Shown here: one piece after another, positions 8,180 through 15,660 of the stretch
How positions within the stretch are numbered: position 1 is the stretch's first letter
Layout: the number at the start of each line of letters is the position of its first letter
Assembly (NCBI GenBank): GCA_000701725.1
Contig: JNJQ01000019.1
Coordinates: 1 to 51,825, forward strand
Direction of reading: 5' to 3'
Length of the DNA stretch: 51,825 nt
Source of the DNA: Erysipelotrichaceae bacterium NK3D112
GTDB taxonomy: Bacteria; Bacillota_I; Bacilli_A; Erysipelotrichales; Erysipelotrichaceae
The notes under the pieces: generated by a model
The model's input: only the letters and a program-made list of their open reading frames with translations
Databases searched by the model: none
What the model was told of the DNA's origin: nothing
Position numbers and translations under genes: made by a program

Positions 8180-8209
8180 TCTATAGTTTTCGCCAATACC
8201 TCTTGACAA
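8180..8209 (-). promoter_or_regulatory. Promoter for the HExxH/SIR2 operon, probably leaderless
   Basis: The minus strand reads TTGTCA (8204..8209), an 18-bp spacer, TATAGA (8180..8185), then ATAA and the ATG at 8175. Transcription would start at or within a base or two of the ATG. A good Shine-Dalgarno is absent, which fits a leaderless mRNA. Confidence 0.5.
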
Positions 8210-8450
8210 AAAATTTCTCCACAACGCCTTCACTCACTTAGTGGTAAAGACGAATAGAGTCAGCTATATGCTAAAATCTATTCCTTCGATTCAAAGGATA
8301 AACACCCAAAATTTGTTTTTGAAAGAATTCTATGTATAAGATAATTTTTATTGCGCCTGTCCGCAGTTTTTATATCTGAGGTTCTCGAACCAGCAGATAC
8401 CGCTTATATCCGCTTCAAGTTTTCGCACTTACTCGTATAGGATTGTCATC
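8210..8450. other. Intergenic, no gene seen
   Basis: AT-rich sequence between the HExxH operon promoter and the terminator of the 63-aa gene. I see no ORF, no convincing RNA structure and no repeat. Confidence 0.5.
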
Positions 8451-8487
8451 TAAAAGAAAAACCATAGGTAATATAGTGCCTATGGTT
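8451..8487 (-). terminator. Rho-independent terminator of the 63-aa gene
   Basis: On the minus strand, ACCATAGG (8479..8486) pairs with CCTATGGT (8461..8468) around a 10-base loop, followed by TTTTTCTTTTA. It lies about 20 bases beyond the stop of the 63-aa gene. Confidence 0.75.
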
Positions 8488-8508
8488 CATAAACAAAAAA
8501 ACCAGAAA

Positions 8509-8700
8509 TTATCTGCCAGCAATTCTGAAGAAAACAGGTTCCCATGCTCTTTTATCAATTTCAAAGGCATCCTTGAAATCGCTCCTGTCCCAAATTGATT
8601 CAGGTTTATTGCTGCCCCATTTAATTTCACGTAGCGTTTTTTCAGACTTACGTTTATGTTTAATCAATTCATACGGATTGACCAGTAACTTCTTTGCCAT
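8509..8700 (-). CDS. Small basic protein, unknown function
   Basis: A 63-residue product, MAKKLLVNPYELIKHKRK at the start and RAWEPVFFRIAGR at the end. AGGAGG at ideal spacing and its own terminator indicate a real, monocistronic gene. It is lysine-rich in the N-terminal third, with no Cys pairs, signal peptide or membrane segment. I do not recognise a family. It could be a nucleic-acid-binding accessory, or an antitoxin-sized protein without a visible partner. Confidence 0.65.
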   Translation of the reverse strand: MAKKLLVNPYELIKHKRKSEKTLREIKWGSNKPESIWDRSDFKDAFEIDKRAWEPVFFRIAGR

Positions 8701-9091
8701 GAATTTTTCCTCCTAAGAGTTTTTGTCTGAAATACACTTCCAAGACAACTGTGCCACGTGTACCAACAAGTGTGCACAAAATATAATACTCTTTAATCAA
8801 GAACTATACAACAAAATATCCCGGATTTAATAATTAGACCACTTTCCCTTCCGGTGGGGGAAAGTGGGGAAATAATCACGGCCATATTATCTCACATGCA
8901 TGAAAAATGCACAAGCCGCTTATCGGCACTAATTACAGGAGATAAAGAGATAAGTACAATGAAGGTTTTTCTTGGCGATTACACTCGCAAAGCGGCTTTC
9001 TTTACTCTGTGCTATATCGGATATACTGCGCACAGTTAGAGCTGTTAAGAGAGTAAACGTCAAGAAGATACCACTCATTTCATACTATCTA
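8701..9091. other. Intergenic region with a perfect hairpin
   Basis: No convincing gene; a GTG-initiated 61-codon frame at 8854..9039 lacks a ribosome binding site. A 10-bp inverted repeat (CCACTTTCCC at 8839..8848, GGGAAAGTGG at 8858..8867) sits about 140 bases upstream of the 63-aa gene. It has no T-run on either side, so it may be an operator or a structured RNA element rather than a terminator. Confidence 0.4.
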
Positions 9092-9985
9092 TCAAATTGA
9101 ACGTATTCCCTTGCATTGCGGATATCTGGAACAGCCATAGAATTCTTTGCCGGCGTGTGGTCCTTTTCTGGCTGTCCGTCTGATCATCGGCGCACCGCAT
9201 ACCGGGCAAACTGGTTCACGGTTTTTATATTCTTCTATCAGCGCCTGATACTTTGAGGTGTAATCCACCGGATTATCCTGATGCATTTTCAGCAAAGCTT
9301 CCGCGTTTACCATCATTTCTTTTTCTGATGAAATATCCAATGAACTGAGTCTGCTGTTGATTTCATGCATATATGCAACCAGCCGGTCAGCTTTGATCAG
9401 CTGGTTTTTGATTTCCTTAGGGGCATAGCGGTCATTGACTGCACACTTTGGATTAGCAAAAACAACCAGGCTTTTATAAAATGTCTGGAAGTTGTTTGAA
9501 ACCAGTGATTTCCTGAGAATATTGGATTGCCTGGATACAATGATTTCCTTAAGCAGATCCATGTGTCTTTTGTTCTGGGTAATCGGTGAGTATATACCTT
9601 CCTGATAAAATCTGTTTCCGATATTCAGCTTTCTTGTAAACTCGCCTTTATGATTGACACTGATCTCACCGATGAGATTCTTTGATTCAATGATAAAGAT
9701 GCATCCTCTGGTAACGATCAGATAATCAATCTGTGCTGAATTATTGTCATGGGTGAGATACAGATCATGCAATATTGCCATTGAATAAGATGCCTGTGAT
9801 AGTTCATATTCTATGTTCTTTTCACCTGCAATGCCTGCTTTTAAAATGAGAATATCTTTATCGATTTTCTCTAATATCTCATACGGAGCTGTTTCTCTTA
9901 ATGAGACTAATTGTTCGAGCTGCCGGTTTAGATCCGAATCATTTTTCAGAAATACCGGTTTGGTTGTTTTGGTAAATAACTGCAT
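9092..9985 (-). CDS. NERD-domain nuclease with C-terminal topoisomerase-type zinc finger
   Basis: A 297-residue protein. The NERD (nuclease-related) domain spans about residues 45-165, with restriction-endonuclease-like signature residues: G54-E55, D87 in QIDYLIV, and E100-S-K102 in IIESKNLIGE. At 256-292 there is a CPVCG...GCSRYPQCKG four-cysteine finger, as at the C-terminus of topoisomerase I, likely binding DNA. No signal peptide. NERD proteins are common in defence islands and on plasmids; nuclease activity is inferred from the fold. GAAAGG, 7 bases before the ATG, supports the start. Confidence 0.85.
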   Translation of the reverse strand: MQLFTKTTKPVFLKNDSDLNRQLEQLVSLRETAPYEILEKIDKDILILKAGIAGEKNIEYELSQASYSMAILHDLYLTHDNNSAQIDYLIVTRGCIFIIESKNLIGEISVNHKGEFTRKLNIGNRFYQEGIYSPITQNKRHMDLLKEIIVSRQSNILRKSLVSNNFQTFYKSLVVFANPKCAVNDRYAPKEIKNQLIKADRLVAYMHEINSRLSSLDISSEKEMMVNAEALLKMHQDNPVDYTSKYQALIEEYKNREPVCPVCGAPMIRRTARKGPHAGKEFYGCSRYPQCKGIRSI

Positions 9986-10280
9986 TGGATTGCCTTTCTG
10001 TATGGCTCAGTTATGAGGAAATGATAATCATTGCTTTTTGCTTATCTTTAATCTGATCATTTAGATCAGAACCCTCAGGAAACATCTATGTTAAGTAGAC
10101 TTTGATATCAGGAAGAAATGTCTTTTATTCAGGCATCAACACTTTGTTGTACGGATCAGCTTCTACCATTCAAATTGAGTGCATATCTACCTGTTCTCTT
10201 GATAAAAGAACGGATCTCATTTCCGGGTTGCTTGTTCTATTTGGCAAAATAATGCAATGCATGTATATTCTGATTTTGCT
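9986..10280. other. Intergenic, no gene seen
   Basis: This 295-bp AT-rich gap would hold the promoter of the NERD gene and the end of the FIVAR-protein transcript. A short GATCATTTAGATC repeat is present, but there is no T-tailed hairpin. The plus-strand frame 10102..10341 has no ribosome binding site and overlaps the 3' end of the next gene. Confidence 0.4.
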
Positions 10281-11756
10281 TTATTCTCTTCTGAGGAATG
10301 TCACTGACACATTAACCGTAAATGTAGCTGCATTTCCGTAGTATCTTCCTCTGTTTTCTACGACAGTGACATTGAAGGAACTCTCATAACCATCCTCCAG
10401 GGCTATCGTTGTACTTCCATATCCCTGTTCCGGCCAACTGTCATTCTCAGTTATCTGCATACCAACTGAGATAACACTGCCTGGATTGCCAGTTATCTCA
10501 AAACCGTCATGTGTATATGCACCATTGCAATAGCGATCATAGCTCCAGTCATTTCCCACGTGGTTATTGCTTTCCATTGAAGCATGCATATTAACACGAT
10601 ATACATATGTGGTGTATTCAACCAGATTGTCTTCAGCTGTCTGCAAACGTGTAACTGCGGAATCAACGTCTTCCTGTGAGGCATTTTCATTGCTGAGAAT
10701 TGATTTGACTGAATCCACTTCGGATACCAGTTCATCATATCCGCTCTTATAATTGTCACCATTCAGCTGACTGCATTCATCGATCAGACTCTGTAATGAT
10801 GTTTTATCCGCCTTCAGCACCAGATGAGTTTCAATTGACTCCATCGCCTTAACCTGAAGATCTACTTTAGACTGTGAAGCATCGTCATCAGTAATCAGTT
10901 TTTCTGCATTTTTAACTTCCTTTTTAAAGCTTTCTGCTGATGCAGGTGTATATTCATCCAGTTCATAAATGCGATATTTGTCATATAATCCAACCAGTAC
11001 GCTCTTATCTGCCTTCAAAGTCAGTTTCTGATAAGAATCGTCAATGCTTTTCTCGGCAGCAGTCACTTCCTTTTTGGTTGCATTTACATCATCATAAGTC
11101 GATTTCACTTGCTTAATAACAGATTTGAAATCCTTCACTGAAGCAGGTGTATAAGCGGAAGTATCGTATTTCTCCGCTTTATTCAAAGCGGCTGATAATG
11201 CTGTTTTGTCAGGGATAGGCTCCAGTGACTTATATGCATTTGATACAGAATCAAGATATGCCAGCTTCTCCTCATCGCTCATGAAAATATCGTTCTTCTT
11301 GGCTTCGGCATCCTGAAGATTATTCATATATTGTTCATATGTATCAGGGGTATAGTTATCTGCATTGACTGTGATATTTTCAAATGATCCGATCATTGCC
11401 CTGAATGTCGTCTGCTCGCCATGATAGTCTAATGGCTTGAAGAATAAACCTCCGCAATAAGCCACACATGCAACAGCGCATCCGATCGCGACTTTCGGCG
11501 CATGCTTTATGGCTTTTGAGGCAAGTTCTTTCCTTGCAGCAGCAGCCTTTTTTTCTGATTCAAGCTGATTATTGTACGCTTCATTAAGGCCGCTGATTTC
11601 CTCATTAATAGCCGTAATCTTATTCTCAAGCTCTTCGATCTTCTTCTGGCTTTTGAAGAAGATCATCCTTTTCTCTTCTTTTTCAAGCTGCTTTATGGTT
11701 TCTTCCAGAGCAATGCCTTTTTCTTCGATTGTCTTTTTTATATTTGAAGATTTCAT
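10281..11756 (-). CDS. Membrane-anchored FIVAR-repeat protein
   Basis: With ATG at 11756 the product is 491 residues; an upstream TTG at 11768 is possible. Order of parts: a coiled coil of charged heptads (about 5-90), a hydrophobic segment around AIGCAVACVAYCGGLFF (about 105-120), then three to four FIVAR-like repeats to about 390, recognisable by recurrent YTPAS and a Lys/Ala-rich pattern. The C-terminal ~100 residues are beta-rich (VYRVNMHASMES...). FIVAR modules are found in Gram-positive surface proteins. The cytoplasmic-coil, membrane, extracellular-repeat topology is inferred. Shine-Dalgarno signals are weak at both candidate starts. It lies 51 bp downstream of the McrB-N-like gene. 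Confidence 0.6.
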   Translation of the reverse strand: MKSSNIKKTIEEKGIALEETIKQLEKEEKRMIFFKSQKKIEELENKITAINEEISGLNEAYNNQLESEKKAAAARKELASKAIKHAPKVAIGCAVACVAYCGGLFFKPLDYHGEQTTFRAMIGSFENITVNADNYTPDTYEQYMNNLQDAEAKKNDIFMSDEEKLAYLDSVSNAYKSLEPIPDKTALSAALNKAEKYDTSAYTPASVKDFKSVIKQVKSTYDDVNATKKEVTAAEKSIDDSYQKLTLKADKSVLVGLYDKYRIYELDEYTPASAESFKKEVKNAEKLITDDDASQSKVDLQVKAMESIETHLVLKADKTSLQSLIDECSQLNGDNYKSGYDELVSEVDSVKSILSNENASQEDVDSAVTRLQTAEDNLVEYTTYVYRVNMHASMESNNHVGNDWSYDRYCNGAYTHDGFEITGNPGSVISVGMQITENDSWPEQGYGSTTIALEDGYESSFNVTVVENRGRYYGNAATFTVNVSVTFLRRE

Positions 11757-11807
11757 ATTTGTTACCAATTCTGTGGTTTTTCAATTCACGGGAATACTCT
11801 TTTTTGT

Positions 11808-12482
11808 TTATCTGGAGCGCGGTCTTTGATAGTACCTGCCTGCTCTCCAAAGCCAGTCACAAAATCCCATGAGTTTGAAATTGGACCAGCCTTTCATTTC
11901 AGGGTTGCTGTCCTTGTAATCTCTCAATGCTACATTTCTGATTACCATTGGTTTATACGGATCAATGTATAAACTTACATGATCACAGTATTCTTTCAGA
12001 ATGTCATTTGTCACAACTGGAACATAGAGATCCGGATAATAAACAGTAATCAGCTTATATCTGAAAGAACTGTTCAGTTTGACGGAATCTATCGTATCAT
12101 AGTCTTCCTTCTCAGCCGCCTTCAGAAGTGTGACGATTTCTTTCTTGATATATTTGAATGCACTTGAGATGTCATCTCCGAACAGCTTTTTATAAGTCGG
12201 TGATAATGCAATATTGCCGTTTGGATTGGTATAGACACCAAAGATATTGAAACGCACATTTCCCATACTGGACAGCCATTGCAGATCATATCGCATTCTG
12301 CGGCAGAAAGATCGGTCATTGCCTTGCCCTTCTTTACTGATCAGATAGTCTTCCAGTGACAGATCCTTCAGCTTTGAAACAGGATAGTCATTGACGAATT
12401 GTCTTCTCATTATTTCAGTTTGATAGTGCTGTCCATCATATTGCCTGTATATTTTTTCGTATTCATCAATCAATGCTGACAT
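11808..12482 (-). CDS. Free-standing McrB N-terminal-like domain protein
   Basis: A 224-residue protein. The block FVNDYPVSKLKDLSLEDYL, then SFCRRMRYDLQWLSSMG and KKLFGDDISSAFKYIKKEI, matches the region that commonly precedes the AAA+ GTPase in McrB-like type IV restriction proteins. No Walker motif is present, so the ATPase half is absent. That region is thought to read out substrate or partner; alone it cannot restrict DNA. AAGGA, 7 bases before the ATG, supports the start. The preceding remnant ends 4 bases upstream, so they formed an operon. It may be a truncated McrB or a dedicated specificity subunit. Confidence 0.55.
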   Translation of the reverse strand: MSALIDEYEKIYRQYDGQHYQTEIMRRQFVNDYPVSKLKDLSLEDYLISKEGQGNDRSFCRRMRYDLQWLSSMGNVRFNIFGVYTNPNGNIALSPTYKKLFGDDISSAFKYIKKEIVTLLKAAEKEDYDTIDSVKLNSSFRYKLITVYYPDLYVPVVTNDILKEYCDHVSLYIDPYKPMVIRNVALRDYKDSNPEMKGWSNFKLMGFCDWLWRAGRYYQRPRSR

Positions 12483-12486
12483 AGCT

Positions 12487-12667
12487 TTATCCTTCTTTGA
12501 TTTTGTTTGCAGTCAGAAAGTATTTATAAAGCTGAAGAGCTTTTCCTTCGCTAGGTGTTTTTTTTTTTTACTTCAATGATGTCTTTGAGAAGTTTGATTG
12601 CTGTTTCATCATCTACATATCTGAAGAGACCAGTTCCCCATGAAACAGCATCTGTATTCCTGTTCAT
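12487..12667 (-). pseudogene. Small ORF interrupted at a run of 12 A
   Basis: A frame beginning MNRNTDAVSWGTGLFRYVDD reads into a homopolymer of 12 A on the coding strand (12558..12569) and then meets TAG. Eleven or fourteen A would restore a frame that continues TPSEGKALQLYKYFLTANK and ends in TAA, four bases before the next ATG. It is either a one-base frameshift or a site of transcriptional slippage. No ribosome binding site precedes the first ATG. The family is not recognised. Confidence 0.4.
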
Positions 12668-12703
12668 TGCAAATAATTGCATTTGTTTATGCTAGAACAA
12701 TTG

Positions 12704-13576
12704 CTAATCTTTATAGAAAACATTGGCAAAAAAGCTCTCTTTTTTTAAAAGCAAAGGTATCCGATCTGTTAATACCTGCATCAGATCAACTGCGCACTGA
12801 TGATAGGCCGCAAATTCATCTTCAGTTTTTAAACCACCTTCTGTGCTGTACGCATCCCATGCTAAATCATTGATTTTATCGATTTCTTTGTCCAACCCTT
12901 TATAAACGTTAGAGCTTAACTGATCTTTAAAAACGCCCTTCAAATGTTTTTTGAGTTCTTCTATTAAGGAATAATCCGTATCATGTTTATCAGCAAGATG
13001 AATCATTTTTGAATACGGATCATTACCTTTCCATTCTCCAGCAATATAATCCCCAAGCACATGTACGTAATAAATCAAAGCCGCAAAGCTTTCACCTTTG
13101 GGATCATATTTTTTAAACCAAAGAAAACCCGTATGTTCAATGTTAAGTTCTTTGTTTACTGTATTGATCAATAATTCTTTTCGTACTTTCCACTTTGCTT
13201 TATCATCAGGATACTCAAAATCCCATCCTCTATGTGTATAATCTCTGTGTCTGCTGTTACTGCCAAAATCAATATCATCGATGGAAGGAACATTGGATAT
13301 TCCTCGACTTTTCAAAAACTGTATCTTTTCTTTATCGTTTGGGTGACCAGATGCATTATACTGGTCGATTGCAATATACGAAGCATATTCAAGTGCTTGA
13401 ATTGTTTTCTTGATCTTTTCGGATTTTGTCTTCTTAAATGTATCTGAGCCAAACAACACTTGTTCTAGATACTTATCATGTTCGCTATCATCAAAGGACA
13501 AAACACTCATACTACTAAAAACCATTGAAAGCAAAAGGATGCAGATCAATGTCAATCTCCTTGCGCACTTTTTCAT
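12704..13576 (-). CDS. Secreted all-helical protein, His/Asp motifs
   Basis: A 290-residue protein with a classic signal peptide (MKKCARRLTLICILLLSMVF, cleavage around residue 25-28). The mature part has RHRDYTHRGWDF and YYVHVLGDYIAGEW, His/Asp patterns reminiscent of helical zinc-dependent phospholipase C or S1/P1-type enzymes; I cannot assign it to either. It starts directly after the stop of the 636-aa secreted protein (TAA then ATG), so the two form an operon and probably work together outside the cell or at the membrane. Confidence 0.55.
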   Translation of the reverse strand: MKKCARRLTLICILLLSMVFSSMSVLSFDDSEHDKYLEQVLFGSDTFKKTKSEKIKKTIQALEYASYIAIDQYNASGHPNDKEKIQFLKSRGISNVPSIDDIDFGSNSRHRDYTHRGWDFEYPDDKAKWKVRKELLINTVNKELNIEHTGFLWFKKYDPKGESFAALIYYVHVLGDYIAGEWKGNDPYSKMIHLADKHDTDYSLIEELKKHLKGVFKDQLSSNVYKGLDKEIDKINDLAWDAYSTEGGLKTEDEFAAYHQCAVDLMQVLTDRIPLLLKKESFFANVFYKD

Positions 13577-15487
13577 TTACTCAACCTTTTCCAATTCAAT
13601 AGAATCTATAATCCAAAGTATTTTCTTGTGAACTGTTTTATATTTAACAACAACCGGAGCACAATCGACTGTCTGCGTTGGTCTGATTTCAATTATGACA
13701 GTGGAATTTTCTTTGTATTTAAACTGCTTGTTATCTTCACAGGACATTCTTACAGTGAATGTATTGATGTCTTTCTTATCTTTTCTGTCAACCACATCAA
13801 TTGTCCACTCATCAAATACTGTGACAGCACTTCCGTCATCAACAGTTACGGTAATAGCATAGTCATTTGCTATGAAACTCGCTGGTATAGTCAGAACACG
13901 CTTGTCATAGTTCACTTCAGCAGTTGAAATTTCCATATTATTATCAAACCAATATGCATTATCAAGAACCGTATTCAGGAATAAAGGATTATTACTTTGA
14001 TGGAGAATATCATTGATTTTCTGTTTTTCCCTGCTATCAATTTTGATTTCATCTGCAAGCGCAAACAGCAGATCACAGTTCAGCAACAGTGCTTCAGACA
14101 CAGGCGGAAGCGCTGTTTTCCGTTCTTCTTTAAGCAGTTTGTTATATGCTTTGATCTCCTTTTTCTCTTCTTTGGTTGCATTGGAAGGTTCCTTCTTCTC
14201 CATAATTTCAGCCATATATACACTGTTATTGGCACTTTGTTCTTCAACCAGATAATTTACATTCGAACGGCATACTTTGTACGCCTTTTCCAGGAAATCC
14301 TTTTTTCTGAGTGGGTCTTTTGTTTCAGAAGCCAGTTCAACATATGATTGTGCCGCAAAATATCTCAGTGCCCAGTCATTATTCTTTGTGTTGTTGATCA
14401 GAAGATCAATATAGTGCTCAATCTGTTCGATCCGGTCGTCACTGTTCTTAATTGTCTCCTGCAAAGAAACAATTACATATGGAAGGACTTTGGCAAATTC
14501 ATGATCGATTCTGAATATTTTCCCCTGTTTTTCCTCATACGTTCTGACTGCATCGAGACAGTTGGGATAATCACCTTTTTCATAATAGCTTGATGCAAGA
14601 ATCAGCCAATATCCACCATACTCACGGTATGTTTTTTCGTTATCTTCAAGGAACTGAATTCTGGATGTCACATTCGGATTGTTTTTCCATTTTACAAGCT
14701 CATTCACTGATTCTTCATTCAATGCAAATTCACCAGAAAGATGATTCAAATTGACAATATCAATCATATATAAGAATGCATCTTTTCTGTTTTCAGAAAC
14801 AATTTTTGTCTCTTCATCATCCAGTGCCCATCCTTCCTGCAGATACTGAAGATCCAGCTGATTCTTATATGCGTTATAGCTCGTCACCGAATCAATTGCC
14901 ATGTAGATTCCGGAAACAATCAACCTTTTCAGATCAAACGAATTGACAGCAGTGAGAAGCGCAAGCGGATTCGGGACAGCAGAACGGATTGCCTGAGCTT
15001 GGTTCTGCTGATACAGATAACTGAGGCGTTCACGCTTAACGTCGATCATTCTGAATTCTTCGATAATATCCAGAAGATTCTCCAGCTGAATCTTTGTTCT
15101 CGGATCCACTGAGTTCGGATAAGTGTCATTGATGATGGATGAATATGCCTCTTCAAGGAACAGTCGGCTGTTTTTTGATGAAGTGATTTCCTGTGACAGA
15201 ACCGTCAGATAATTCAGCATTGATATAGAATTATTCTCCATATCAATTTCTTCAACGTCACTAGGTTCCTCAATTTCTATATCCAAATCCCCCGGTAATG
15301 TATCAAGATTTTCTTCTTTCACTTCCGGATTTTCTTCTGTTGCATTTGAAACTTCTTCTGTTACTTCCGTAGTTTCTTCTGTCACTTCCGGAGATTCTTC
15401 CGGCACATCTTCAGTTGCATGTATCTGGATCTGAGATGAAATAATCAGCGCTGCCGCCAATAATGTTGTCAATGATTTTCTGGCCAT
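13577..15487 (-). CDS. Large secreted protein with Glu/Thr-rich linker and TPR-like region
   Basis: A 636-residue exported protein. The signal peptide is residues 1-24 (ending IQIHA-TE), followed by an acidic Glu/Val/Thr linker of short repeats (to ~85), a long helical region with TPR-like stretches (SSYYEKGDYPNCLDAVRTYE around 300), and a beta-rich C-terminal domain (TVRMSCEDNKQFKYKENS...). No sortase LPxTG or lipobox. It is the first gene of a two-gene operon with the helical secreted protein. A surface or extracellular binding role is inferred from the architecture only. Confidence 0.55.
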   Translation of the reverse strand: MARKSLTTLLAAALIISSQIQIHATEDVPEESPEVTEETTEVTEEVSNATEENPEVKEENLDTLPGDLDIEIEEPSDVEEIDMENNSISMLNYLTVLSQEITSSKNSRLFLEEAYSSIINDTYPNSVDPRTKIQLENLLDIIEEFRMIDVKRERLSYLYQQNQAQAIRSAVPNPLALLTAVNSFDLKRLIVSGIYMAIDSVTSYNAYKNQLDLQYLQEGWALDDEETKIVSENRKDAFLYMIDIVNLNHLSGEFALNEESVNELVKWKNNPNVTSRIQFLEDNEKTYREYGGYWLILASSYYEKGDYPNCLDAVRTYEEKQGKIFRIDHEFAKVLPYVIVSLQETIKNSDDRIEQIEHYIDLLINNTKNNDWALRYFAAQSYVELASETKDPLRKKDFLEKAYKVCRSNVNYLVEEQSANNSVYMAEIMEKKEPSNATKEEKKEIKAYNKLLKEERKTALPPVSEALLLNCDLLFALADEIKIDSREKQKINDILHQSNNPLFLNTVLDNAYWFDNNMEISTAEVNYDKRVLTIPASFIANDYAITVTVDDGSAVTVFDEWTIDVVDRKDKKDINTFTVRMSCEDNKQFKYKENSTVIIEIRPTQTVDCAPVVVKYKTVHKKILWIIDSIELEKVE

Positions 15488-15660
15488 GATTTGGTACCTC
15501 TAATCAATTAATATAAAGCAATAATTCTTTTCAGATTATATGACTGTACTCCAGCGGAACAGTCAACACAATCATGATATATGTTTATCTGTAGTATATA
15601 TAGCCATCATGATTAATTAGGAATGAAATATCAATCAATCTTGTCTACTAAGCGCAACTG

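Noticed and set aside
8854-9039. GTG-started 61-codon ORF
   Set aside because: No Shine-Dalgarno, begins inside a hairpin and lacks any familiar motif.
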